Positions 25,766 through 33,403 of a stretch of DNA of 55,239 bases are shown piece by piece. The notes beneath the pieces are model-generated. The model searched no databases. It was not told the DNA's origin and saw only the letters and a list, made by a program, of their open reading frames with translations. The stretch is from Paracnuella aquatica. Lineage in GTDB: Bacteria > Bacteroidota > Bacteroidia > Chitinophagales > Chitinophagaceae. The first letter of the stretch is position 1. Each line of letters starts with the position of its first letter. The stretch is taken from contig NZ_QOWJ01000020.1 in NCBI RefSeq assembly GCF_003332885.2, positions 1 through 55,239 of the forward strand. Reading direction: 5' to 3'. The translations under genes were made by a program, and so were the position numbers.

Positions 25766-26011
25766 AAGTGTCGAACAGACGACCACGGAACAGATGAACG
25801 ACGAAGTTGGAGCTGCTTAAAGCTGCTCCATTTGGTCAACAGCCAGTAATCAGTAATTATTCATTTTTTAATTACTGATTATTGGCTGTTTCATTTTCCA
25901 CCCATCAGACTTTGTTCCACATTCGATATTCTTCCCTCACTTCTTCTGTTCGATATTCCTTGCTCATCTGTTCGACATTCCTCCCCTTGTTCATCTGTTC
26001 GATATTCTTCG
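25766..26011. repeat. Short-word repeat cluster (CTGTTCGATATTC type)
   Basis: Four imperfect copies of a CTGTTCGAtATTC word lie between about 25917 and 26011 at 22-28 base spacing. An inverted relative (GTCGAACAGA...GAACAGATGAAC) lies at 25772-25801. Between them is a 22-bp near-perfect stem (25838-25859 / 25869-25890) that could end the csbD transcript. No ORF is present. Confidence 0.65.
25838..25890. terminator. Long stem-loop after csbD
   Basis: 22-bp stem with one G:T pair and a 9-base loop containing six T, followed by TCATTTT. It probably acts as a terminator for the gene ending at 25763. Confidence 0.5.
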
Positions 26012-26032
26012 CCATTCCTGCCCGGCACGGGT

Positions 26033-26040
26033 TATTTTTG
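26033..26040 (+). promoter_or_regulatory. -7 box four bases before the ABC-F start codon
   Basis: TATTTTTG, a perfect TAnnTTTG match, then CGCC and the ATG at 26045. It implies a leaderless or nearly leaderless transcript. Confidence 0.55.
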
Positions 26041-26044
26041 CGCC

Positions 26045-27931
26045 ATGCATTATGTGTCGGCCGAAGGCTTAACCAAATCGTATGGCGTTAAGCCCCTTTT
26101 TGAGGATATTTCATTTCATATTTCCGAAGGCGATAAAATAGCGCTGGTGGCCCGCAACGGCGCCGGCAAAAGCACCCTGCTCAAGATCATTGCCGGTAAA
26201 GACGTGGCCGATGGCGGCAAAGTGTGGGTGCACAAAGACGCCGAGGTGGCCTACTTTGAGCAAAACCCCAATATGCTGGAGGGCCGCACGGTGCTCGACA
26301 ATATTTTTCACCACGCACACCCCGTGCTCAACGCCATCAAGCGGTACGAAGCGGCTGTGGAAGCGCAGAACGATACCGAGTTGGGCGCTTGCCTGGCACA
26401 AATGGACGAACTGGGTGCCTGGGATTTTGAATCGAAAGTAAAGCAGATACTGGGCAAGCTCAACATCCACCAGTTGCAGCAAAATGTATCTACGCTGAGC
26501 GGCGGCCAGCGCAAACGCGTAGCCCTGGCCCGCACCCTCATTGATATTGGTTTTGAGCATCGCCATGTGCTGCTCATTATGGACGAACCCACCAACCACC
26601 TGGATGTGCAAATGGTGGAATGGTTGGAGCATTACCTCAACAAAGAAAACGTAACGCTGCTGCTGGTTACCCACGACCGATATTTCCTGGATGCGGTTTG
26701 TAATGAAATATGGGAGCTCGACCGCGGCATGCTGTACACCTACAAAGGCGACTACGCCAATTACCTGGAGAAAAAAGCAGCCCGTGAAGAAAGCGAGGCC
26801 GCATCCATCGATAAAGCCCGCAACCTCTACCGCAAAGAGTTGGAATGGATGCGTAAACAACCCAAGGCCCGCACCACCAAAAGCAAAAGCCGTCAGGACG
26901 CTTTTTACGAAGTAGAGAAAAAAGCAAAGCAGCAACTGGAAACAGCGCAAATGGAGCTGCAGGCAAAAATGAACCGCCTGGGCGGTAAAATTGCCGAACT
27001 GAAAAAAGTGTACAAAAGCTACGGTGAAAAAACCATCCTGAAAGGCTTTGACTACACCTTTAAAAAAGGCGAACGGGTGGGCATTGTGGGCAAAAACGGT
27101 GCGGGCAAATCCACCTTTATCAAAATGCTGCAGCACCAGGAAGAACCCGACAGCGGCAAAATCAATATTGGCGATACGGTGGTGTTTGGCAACTACTCGC
27201 AGGAAGGCTTGGAGATCAAAGACGACATGCGGGTAATTGAGTTTGTAAAAAACCTGGCAGAAAGCTTTCCGCTGGCGGGTGGCGGATCGCTCAGTGCGGC
27301 GCAGTTCCTCAACCTGTTCCTGTTTCCGCCCGAGCAGCAATACACATATATCTCTAAATTGAGCGGTGGCGAAAAGCGGCGCCTGCACCTGCTTTCCATT
27401 CTATTTCGCAACCCCAACTTTTTGATTCTCGACGAACCGACCAACGACTTGGACCTGCCCACGCTGGCGGTGTTGGAAAACTTTCTGTCGGAGTTTGGCG
27501 GCTGCCTCATCATTGTTAGCCACGACCGCTATTTTATGGACCGGCTGGTGGATCACCTGCTCGTGTTTGAAGGCGAAGGCGCCATCCGCGATTTCCCTGG
27601 CAACTACAGCCAGTACCGCGAGTGGCTGAAGACGCAGGAAGCGGAGGAAAAAGAAGAGAAAAAAGAACCCGTTGCGGCAGCCCCAAAAGCAGCACCGGCA
27701 AAGGTAGGCCGCCGCCTTTCGTATAACGAGCAGCGTGAGTTTGACGGTTTGGAAAAAGACATTGCATCGCTTGAAGCGGAACGGGCGGAAATCATGGAAA
27801 AGCTGAACCAGCCGGGCTTGCCATTCGATGAGTTGCAACGGCTGACGGAACGTATTGGCACCATTGCACAAGATATTGACAATAAGGAGTTGCGGTGGCT
27901 GGAACTGTCAGAAATTTCTTCGGGAAGTTGA
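26045..27931 (+). CDS. uup: ABC-F family ATPase, Uup type
   Basis: This is a 628-residue protein with two ABC domains and no membrane part, so it is a soluble ribosome-associated or DNA-linked ABC-F factor, not a transporter. First domain: Walker A ARNGAGKST (36-44), LSGGQRKRVALA, MDEPTNHLD. Second domain: GKNGAGKST, LSGGEKRRLHLL, LDEPTNDLD. The linker is long and lysine/glutamine-rich. The C-terminus has the coiled coil of Uup (YNEQREFDGLEKDIASLEAE). ABC-F proteins help stalled ribosomes or limit precise excision of transposons. The gene symbol is assigned by domain layout, not by a search. Confidence 0.88.
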   Translation: MHYVSAEGLTKSYGVKPLFEDISFHISEGDKIALVARNGAGKSTLLKIIAGKDVADGGKVWVHKDAEVAYFEQNPNMLEGRTVLDNIFHHAHPVLNAIKRYEAAVEAQNDTELGACLAQMDELGAWDFESKVKQILGKLNIHQLQQNVSTLSGGQRKRVALARTLIDIGFEHRHVLLIMDEPTNHLDVQMVEWLEHYLNKENVTLLLVTHDRYFLDAVCNEIWELDRGMLYTYKGDYANYLEKKAAREESEAASIDKARNLYRKELEWMRKQPKARTTKSKSRQDAFYEVEKKAKQQLETAQMELQAKMNRLGGKIAELKKVYKSYGEKTILKGFDYTFKKGERVGIVGKNGAGKSTFIKMLQHQEEPDSGKINIGDTVVFGNYSQEGLEIKDDMRVIEFVKNLAESFPLAGGGSLSAAQFLNLFLFPPEQQYTYISKLSGGEKRRLHLLSILFRNPNFLILDEPTNDLDLPTLAVLENFLSEFGGCLIIVSHDRYFMDRLVDHLLVFEGEGAIRDFPGNYSQYREWLKTQEAEEKEEKKEPVAAAPKAAPAKVGRRLSYNEQREFDGLEKDIASLEAERAEIMEKLNQPGLPFDELQRLTERIGTIAQDIDNKELRWLELSEISSGS

Positions 27932-28038
27932 GCAACGAATTAGATTGATTTGTATATTTACAAGGAGCATCTTTCGAAACGTAACCAAAGATTGTTATCA
28001 ATCCAGTAAACTGTGAAAGCGGGATTTTTTAACTATTA

Positions 28039-28046
28039 AATCTTTG
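28039..28046 (+). promoter_or_regulatory. -7 box before the 34-residue membrane protein
   Basis: AATCTTTG (one mismatch to TAnnTTTG) ends three bases before the ATG at 28050. Confidence 0.35.
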
Positions 28047-28049
28047 CGT

Positions 28050-28154
28050 ATGAAAAAGTTCAACGCTTTTTTTCACGATGAAACTGTAAAGGATAGTGTT
28101 TTGGTAGCGCTGATTTTAGCCGCCATTGCTGCAGTTTCTCTGTTCGTTATCTGA
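28050..28154 (+). CDS. Very small single-helix membrane protein
   Basis: This is a 34-residue ORF: MKKFNAFFHDETVKDSV followed by one hydrophobic helix LVALILAAIAAVSLFVI that runs to the stop codon. The lysine-rich start and clean helix are those of a small inner-membrane protein. It follows a -7 box. A structured stretch and terminator follow at 28234-28315. No family was recognised. Confidence 0.45.
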   Translation: MKKFNAFFHDETVKDSVLVALILAAIAAVSLFVI

Positions 28155-28316
28155 TGATGCAATTGCCGGGCAGCTAACATGCCTTGCGTACTTGCTTAGT
28201 TTTTCCAAAAAAATAATAGAAACCAAGATTCGGCGAAGGCGCCAACCCCAGGTTGCGCGGCCTTCGTTTGAAGCTACTGAAGGCCTGATGCGCATGTGCA
28301 CATCAGGCCTTTTTCT
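28155..28316 (+). ncRNA. Candidate small RNA or structured 3' UTR
   Basis: After the small ORF no reading frame continues, but two stems follow. One, at 28234-28266, pairs CGAAGG with CCTTCG and CAACC with GGTTG. The second is a strong terminator at 28280-28311 with a T run. The region could be the 3' UTR of the 34-residue gene or a separate RNA. No promoter was found inside it. Confidence 0.3.
28280..28315 (+). terminator. Rho-independent terminator
   Basis: An 11-bp perfect stem AAGGCCTGATG / CATCAGGCCTT with a 10-base loop, followed by TTTTC. Confidence 0.8.
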
Positions 28317-28344
28317 TTGTCGTAAATGTGTTTTAAACAGGCAT

Positions 28345-29277
28345 TCATTTTTGAGCCAACAAGCTATTGGCCGATTGCACCAACCGGGCGCCGGTTGCTG
28401 CATGTTCCTTTGCCCCGGCATTGTTGTTTATCTGTAGCAGTTCAAAACCAGGCGTTTTCCCCCCATTGGGAGCTGCGGCATAAAAAGGCGTGAGCTCGAC
28501 CCCGGCCTCTTTGCCTTCATACCAAGCAACTACAGGTTTAGCAAAAGCCGCTGCTACCTGTATCCAACCTGCATCCCCAGCTACAACTACCCGTGCACGC
28601 CGCAACAGGTCGGCCGATTCGGCATCGGTAAATTTGCCGCAAGCATTGTACACTTTTATGTTATCCTCTTCGGCTAAACGCTGTGCTGCATCATGCAGTG
28701 CTTTGCCACCGGTGATGATGATGGGAAATTGTAATTGGCTACAAAAATGACGAAGCACATCGGGTTGAATAGTTAGCGCTTGCCCAAGTGCCAGCGCCAC
28801 AAATCCTGCACTGTGGGCCGCCGGCACGTCCTGCTGTGGCACCTGGTGCGCTGGTGCAATAAAATAGTCCAGTCCACCGCCATCGTATTGCACACCAATT
28901 GGTTGGGCCAGGCGCACCATATCCAAGGCCGTGTATTGTTTCCGCTTTTTTCGAAACCATTCAAACACGCCGCTCCAAAGCGACGGCTTTTTAAAAGAAA
29001 GGTATGAGATACCCGCTGCGGCGGCCCAATGCTCGTTTTCTTCCAGGTGCGCCACATCCATCACCAGGTCGTATTTCTGCGGCGACAGGTTTGCGTGCAG
29101 TTCTTTCACCGGCACCAGCCGATTGACGGCAGGATTGGCCTCCAGCCCAAACTCCAGTTCCTCCGGAACAACCACGTGCAGCTGCGCATCGGCTACTTGT
29201 CGGTGCACACAACGCAACAGTGCCGTGCTGCTCACAACATCGTATAATGCCGGCGGCAAAATGACCAGGATATTCAT
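28345..29277 (-). CDS. Glycosyltransferase family 9 protein (heptosyltransferase-like)
   Basis: This is a 310-residue GT9-type protein with the two-domain GT-B layout. It begins MNILVILPPALYDVVSSTALLR, where the usual phosphate-binding GD(x)-type loop is replaced by ALYDVV. The C-terminal domain carries IIITGGKA and ARVVVAGDAGWIQVAAAFAKPVV. GT9 enzymes add heptose or related sugars to lipopolysaccharide core. The unusual N-terminal loop may mean a different donor or a weak activity. A second GT9 gene and DUF4254 lie just upstream on the same strand. Confidence 0.8.
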   Translation of the reverse strand: MNILVILPPALYDVVSSTALLRCVHRQVADAQLHVVVPEELEFGLEANPAVNRLVPVKELHANLSPQKYDLVMDVAHLEENEHWAAAAGISYLSFKKPSLWSGVFEWFRKKRKQYTALDMVRLAQPIGVQYDGGGLDYFIAPAHQVPQQDVPAAHSAGFVALALGQALTIQPDVLRHFCSQLQFPIIITGGKALHDAAQRLAEEDNIKVYNACGKFTDAESADLLRRARVVVAGDAGWIQVAAAFAKPVVAWYEGKEAGVELTPFYAAAPNGGKTPGFELLQINNNAGAKEHAATGARLVQSANSLLAQK

Positions 29278-29375
29278 GGTTAAAAGGTAGGTACAGTTTC
29301 AATACCACAAAGAGTGCCGGTTCGAAAACTTAAGATCAGACTGCTATTGAAGTAGGTTTATACTACACAATGTCT

Positions 29376-29460
29376 GTCATGCCGAAATCCATTCGGCAGT
29401 TCCTACATCTGGCAACGCTTACCAAAGCATAAGGGGATGCCGAAACAAGTTCGGCATGAC
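29376..29460. repeat. REPIN-like element B
   Basis: This 85-bp element has a right arm (29436-29460) identical to that of element A, a diverged left arm (29376-29400), and a centre that matches the reverse complement of element A's centre (shared TTACCAAAGCATAAGG). It lies between the two glycosyltransferase genes. Confidence 0.8.
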
Positions 29461-29559
29461 AACCCGAAGGTTCAAAAACGCTACTTCTTATCGATTCAGC
29501 TTAAAGCAATGAATGCAGGAAAAAGCAATTAAAAAAAATGCAAAGGAAGATTGCTGCGC

Positions 29560-30594
29560 CTACAAACCGAGCACACCCATCACCCTATTGTACACCGAAA
29601 GAGGTGCGATGCCGTGCATGCAGGCAAGGTCGGGCCGTGGGCCGGGCTTGTTGCCAAACACAGAACAAGGTCGGCAATCAAGGTCAATTTGCACCGCATT
29701 TTTCGGGGCCTGGCCCCAGCCGTAAAAACCGGCAAAAGGATGTGTGGCGCCCCAAATAGAAACCACCGGCACACCGTACATGGATGCCAGGTGCATATTG
29801 GCCGAATCCATGCTGACCACCGCATCGAGGTGCGCAATAAACTGTAATTCTTCAGCAAAGGAAAGCGTGCCTGCGATAACCTGAAGGCGTTTATTTTCAG
29901 CAGCCCATTCTTGCAGAATGGGTACATCGGCCTTGCCACCCAACAGGTAAATATTTAGTTGCGGGTGTTGGGCCAGCAGTCGCAACACTTCTTTCATTTT
30001 TTCGGCAGGATAAGTTTTGCGACTGTACTGGGCAAATGGCGCAATCCCGATCAATTTAGTGCCGTCTTTTTTAGCGCCGGAAATAGCGGCTGGCATTGGG
30101 CCCTTTTCCTTAATGCCTGTATTTACATTTAACTGCACCGGCAAACCCAATGCAGCAAACACATCGGCATAACGCTGAAAGGTCGACTTCAACGGCTGCA
30201 GTATTTTATTTTCGGGGCGGGTCAATGCTTTTTTTTCTGCACGGCCTTTATCTACGCTGGCCCACTTAAAGCCAGCCACGGTAAAGAATAACCGTAAAAT
30301 GCAGGTACGCAACACATGGTGCAGATCGGACACCGCATCGATTTTTCGGGTGTTGGTTAGTTCTTTGAATAAACGGAACAAACCGGCAAAACCCTTGTGC
30401 TTTCTTTTTAAATCGGCGGCGAAAAAATGGAGCCGGTCAATGCCGGCAAACAGTGGCGCATGAAACGCAGTGGAAACAACAGTGACCTCCAGATGCGGAT
30501 ATTGGTGCAGCAGGTTTTTGATCACCGGCACTGTCATCGCCACATCGCCCAATGAAGAAAAACGAAAAACAAGTATGTGCTGTGCGGACTTCAG
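29560..30594 (-). CDS. Glycosyltransferase family 9 protein with a non-ATG start
   Basis: GT9 features are clear: RFSSLGDVAMTVPVIKNLL at the N-terminus, GIAPFAQYSRKTYPAEKM, and VVSMDSANMHLASMYGVP with WGATHPFAGFYGW. It should transfer heptose or a similar sugar to lipopolysaccharide core. The reading frame is open up to 30639 but contains no ATG before the conserved first strand ILVFRFSSLGDV. The only standard alternative start (TTG at 30552) would cut that strand off. A CTG at 30594-30592 overlaps the stop codon of the upstream DUF4254 gene, and an ATA lies at 30576. The start given is therefore an inference, with translational coupling likely. With CTG the protein has 344 residues. Confidence 0.8.
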   Translation of the reverse strand: MKSAQHILVFRFSSLGDVAMTVPVIKNLLHQYPHLEVTVVSTAFHAPLFAGIDRLHFFAADLKRKHKGFAGLFRLFKELTNTRKIDAVSDLHHVLRTCILRLFFTVAGFKWASVDKGRAEKKALTRPENKILQPLKSTFQRYADVFAALGLPVQLNVNTGIKEKGPMPAAISGAKKDGTKLIGIAPFAQYSRKTYPAEKMKEVLRLLAQHPQLNIYLLGGKADVPILQEWAAENKRLQVIAGTLSFAEELQFIAHLDAVVSMDSANMHLASMYGVPVVSIWGATHPFAGFYGWGQAPKNAVQIDLDCRPCSVFGNKPGPRPDLACMHGIAPLSVYNRVMGVLGL

Positions 30595-31205
30595 GAAGTG
30601 CTTTTTTGTGCGTACAAAATCGGGTTCAGCGCTTCGTCGTTATACATTTTCATTTGCTTGTACACTTTCATGTATTTACGGCCGGCAGCAATATCCTGCG
30701 ACAGTTGATCGATGGCTGAAGAAAGATCGGTGCGCTGTTCCAGTAACACGGCCAGCTTTTTTGCACAGGCAGCGCGGTGCGCATCGGTGGCGTTTTCGCG
30801 GTTGGCCTCCAGCTGCATGTGGTAAATTTTCAACTCCAGAATGGAAAGCCGGTCAATGGCCCATGCCGGACTTTCGGTGTTGATGGTTGCATCGGCTGCA
30901 GGCTGCACGTTATTGAATTGCTGCAACAGGTACGAATCAATAAATTCAACCATATCGGTACGCTGCTGGTTTGATGCATCAATACGGCGTTTGATGGCCA
31001 GTGCGCCAACCGGGTCGATCTGCGGATCGCGAATGATGTCTTCGAGGTGCCACTGCACCGTATCGATCCAGGCTTTTGCATACAACAAAAACTCGATGCT
31101 GCCGGGAGTAAAAGGATTATTAGATGCCGCATCTACATCATCATGCAGATGATAATCGGCAATGGCCTGCTGAAAAACAGGAATACAAACCGCACTGTTG
31201 ATCAT
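30591..31205 (-). CDS. DUF4254 family protein
   Basis: This is a 204-residue, mostly helical soluble protein. The stretch NNPFTPGSIEFLLYAKAWIDTVQWHLEDIIRDP and the DRLSILELKIYHMQ segment fit DUF4254. Genes of this family often sit beside GT9 glycosyltransferases in Bacteroidota, but their role is unknown. The ATG at 31205 is chosen over 31322 because a perfect promoter (-33/-7) ends at 31235. The stop codon overlaps the probable start of the next gene. Confidence 0.85.
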   Translation of the reverse strand: MINSAVCIPVFQQAIADYHLHDDVDAASNNPFTPGSIEFLLYAKAWIDTVQWHLEDIIRDPQIDPVGALAIKRRIDASNQQRTDMVEFIDSYLLQQFNNVQPAADATINTESPAWAIDRLSILELKIYHMQLEANRENATDAHRAACAKKLAVLLEQRTDLSSAIDQLSQDIAAGRKYMKVYKQMKMYNDEALNPILYAQKSTS

Positions 31206-31234
31206 AAAAAAAATCGCCTGTTGCAGCGACGGCG

Positions 31235-31265
31235 CAAAGATAAGGCAGGCGGAAGGGAAGGCAAA
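31235..31265 (-). promoter_or_regulatory. Perfect Bacteroidota promoter of the DUF4254-GT9 operon
   Basis: On the minus strand TTTG (31265-31262), 19 bases, then TATCTTTG (31242-31235). Both boxes and the spacing match the consensus. This fixes the operon start and rules out the ATG at 31322. Confidence 0.8.
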
Positions 31266-31352
31266 AGGCAAAAGTAAAAAGGCAAAAACGGAGCGACTGA
31301 TCAATAAAAACCGAACCAGCAACTTACTTTAAACCATGAGCCATTATTCAAC

Positions 31353-31380
31353 ATTTCACGTTTGACGTTTCACCTTTCAC
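31353..31380. repeat. Short-word repeat (TTTCACGTTTGACGTTTCAC type)
   Basis: Three imperfect TTTCACG/TTTGACG words lie in the gap after the MFS gene. They are the reverse complement of the word at 19139-19169. Confidence 0.4.
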
Positions 31381-31388
31381 GGCGCAGT

Positions 31389-32612
31389 TCAGTGCTCCAA
31401 AAAGTTCAGGTCCTTGCCAAATGTTTCTTTTGATAAAATGGCGGCTACCACAGCAATGGCCATCACGATGGAACCCGTTACCAGTGCGGCGCTGGCGTAA
31501 TCCATCGATCCGCGCAGGCTTTTAAATAATACGATGATTAGCGGCAACGAACCCCGCACCACGTTGGGAACAGTGGTGGCCGCAGTGGCCCGCAGGTTGG
31601 TGCCAAACTGCTCCGCAGCCATGGTTACAAAAATGGCCCAAAAGCCCGTGGCAAAACCCATAGCTGCGCATATCCAATACATGTTGGCGGCCGAGCCCCC
31701 GTCCTGGTTAAAGAACAGCAACACTGAAATGGCGGTCAATGCGTAAAAAATATACAGCGCTTTTTTGCGGCTGCGCAAACCCTGGCTTACAAAGCCAATG
31801 GCAATATCGCCCAAGGAAATACCGGCATATGCGTACATGATGGCCTTGCCCGGCGACACCGGTTCTGTAATGCCGAAGTACTGCGCAAACTGGTCGGAAA
31901 ATGTAACCAACACCCCGATCACATACCAGGTGGGCAGGCCAATTAAAATACTGAGCAGGTATTTTTTAAAACGTTCGCCTTTGTTGAAGAACATGAGCAG
32001 GTTGCCCTTTTGCACCCGGGCTTCCTTAGCCGCTTCAAACATGCCCGACTCAAATACCGACACACGCAAAAACAGCAACAGCAAACCCAATGCGCCACCA
32101 ATGTAGTAGCACAAGCGCCAGTCGAAGGATTGCGAAACAAAATAAGCCACCACCGCACCGGTAAGGCCCAGCCCCGCCACCAGGGAGGTAGCGATGCCGC
32201 GTTTTTCTTTAGGTAATAATTCGGCTACCAGCGTAATGCCGGCGCCCAACTCGCCTGCCAGGCCAATGCCTGCAATAAAACGCACCGCCGCATACTGGCC
32301 GGTGGTAGTGATCATACCATTGGCAATGTTCGCCAGCGAATACATAAGAATGGAACCAAACAGCACGGAGCGGCGGCCTTTGCGGTCGCCCATAATGCCC
32401 CAAATAATGCCGCCGATGAGCAGGCCGGCCATTTGCCACGAAATAATATTTTCACCAACCGTAACCAGTTCATCGCCCCTGAGGCCCAGGTCCATCAGGC
32501 TTTGGCGGCGCACAATGCCAAACAGCAACAGGTCGTATATATCTACAAAATAACCAAGCGCACCTACAATAACCGGGATGGAAAGAATGCCGTAGCTACG
32601 GTTTTGCGTCAT
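31389..32612 (-). CDS. MFS transporter
   Basis: This is a 407-residue major facilitator with about 12 helices. The loop 2-3 motif is WGIMGDRKGRRSVLF, and the RFIAGIGLAGELGAGITLV helix follows. It resembles the metabolite:proton symporter branch; the substrate is not predictable. Its start overlaps the end of the DedA gene by 17 bases, so the two are co-transcribed and probably coupled. Confidence 0.88.
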   Translation of the reverse strand: MTQNRSYGILSIPVIVGALGYFVDIYDLLLFGIVRRQSLMDLGLRGDELVTVGENIISWQMAGLLIGGIIWGIMGDRKGRRSVLFGSILMYSLANIANGMITTTGQYAAVRFIAGIGLAGELGAGITLVAELLPKEKRGIATSLVAGLGLTGAVVAYFVSQSFDWRLCYYIGGALGLLLLFLRVSVFESGMFEAAKEARVQKGNLLMFFNKGERFKKYLLSILIGLPTWYVIGVLVTFSDQFAQYFGITEPVSPGKAIMYAYAGISLGDIAIGFVSQGLRSRKKALYIFYALTAISVLLFFNQDGGSAANMYWICAAMGFATGFWAIFVTMAAEQFGTNLRATAATTVPNVVRGSLPLIIVLFKSLRGSMDYASAALVTGSIVMAIAVVAAILSKETFGKDLNFLEH

Positions 32613-33273
32613 AATCGTTAGTTGGCGGAGTGGGTACTATTTTCTTTTTGGCAAAAAATAATTTATACAACACCGGCAACGTAGTTACCCCAATCATCAC
32701 AAATACAATGGGCTCAATATAGTCGATCAGTTCGATACCATATTGCTGTTTGAAAAAAGTATTCAGGTAATAGCCCGACAACATCATGCTGCACACCCAT
32801 GCCAGCGAACCGGCCACGTTGTAAAACATAAAGGTTGCTTTTTCCATGCGCACCACGCCGGCAACGATGGGCGCAAATGTGCGGATGATGGGCAGGAACT
32901 TGGCGAGGAAAATGGTGCCTTTTCCATAACGCTCATAAAACTCGCGGGCTTTTTTAAGGTGTTTTTGCTTAAAGAAAAACGAGTCTTTACGTTCAAACAG
33001 GAGCGGGCCTGTTTTAAAGCCAAACCAGTAACCCACAATGTTGCCCAGCACCGAAGCAAGGATCACTAAAATGAGCACAAAGGAAAAATGGGCGCCGAAA
33101 AATTCTTCGGCCAGCTTATCAAGCACCAGGCCGGCGGCAAAAAGCAGCGCATCGCCCGGGAGAAAAAATCCAACAAAAAGCCCGGTTTCGGCAAATACTA
33201 CCAACAGCAGGAAATACAAACCGCCATTTTGTAAAATCCAATCAATAAACTGCTGTATAAATCCTTTGTCCAT
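32596..33273 (-). CDS. DedA family membrane protein
   Basis: This is a 225-residue protein with the DedA/VTT signature: ETGLFVGFFLPGDALLF near residue 30, NIVGYWFGFKTG near residue 78, and FLPIIRTFAPIVAGVVRM near residue 127. DedA proteins work in lipid flipping (undecaprenyl phosphate or phosphatidylethanolamine) and membrane homeostasis. It is upstream of and overlaps the MFS gene. Confidence 0.93.
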   Translation of the reverse strand: MDKGFIQQFIDWILQNGGLYFLLLVVFAETGLFVGFFLPGDALLFAAGLVLDKLAEEFFGAHFSFVLILVILASVLGNIVGYWFGFKTGPLLFERKDSFFFKQKHLKKAREFYERYGKGTIFLAKFLPIIRTFAPIVAGVVRMEKATFMFYNVAGSLAWVCSMMLSGYYLNTFFKQQYGIELIDYIEPIVFVMIGVTTLPVLYKLFFAKKKIVPTPPTNDYDAKP

Positions 33274-33289
33274 GGTTTAGGGATAGTGA

Positions 33290-33403
33290 TGAAATTTACG
33301 ATTGACGATTTTGGATTTACGATTATTTAAAACCTGATCGCTTCACCGACACATTCAAACGCAACAACAATCTACAATCGTAAATCTTAATTCGTCAATC
33401 GTT
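33290..33403. repeat. Inverted word repeat (TTTACGATTGACGATT type)
   Basis: TTTACGATTGACGATTTTGG and a following TTTACGATT are repeated in inverted form as AATCGTAAATCTTAATTCGTCAATCGT near 33376-33402. Both arms consist of the same short word (acgatt) in two forms. It lies between two minus-strand transporter genes and may act as terminator. Confidence 0.55.

Noticed and set aside
26111-27388. 425-residue minus-strand ORF
   Set aside because: Antisense shadow of the ABC-F gene, with Phe/Val/His-rich composition and no domain.
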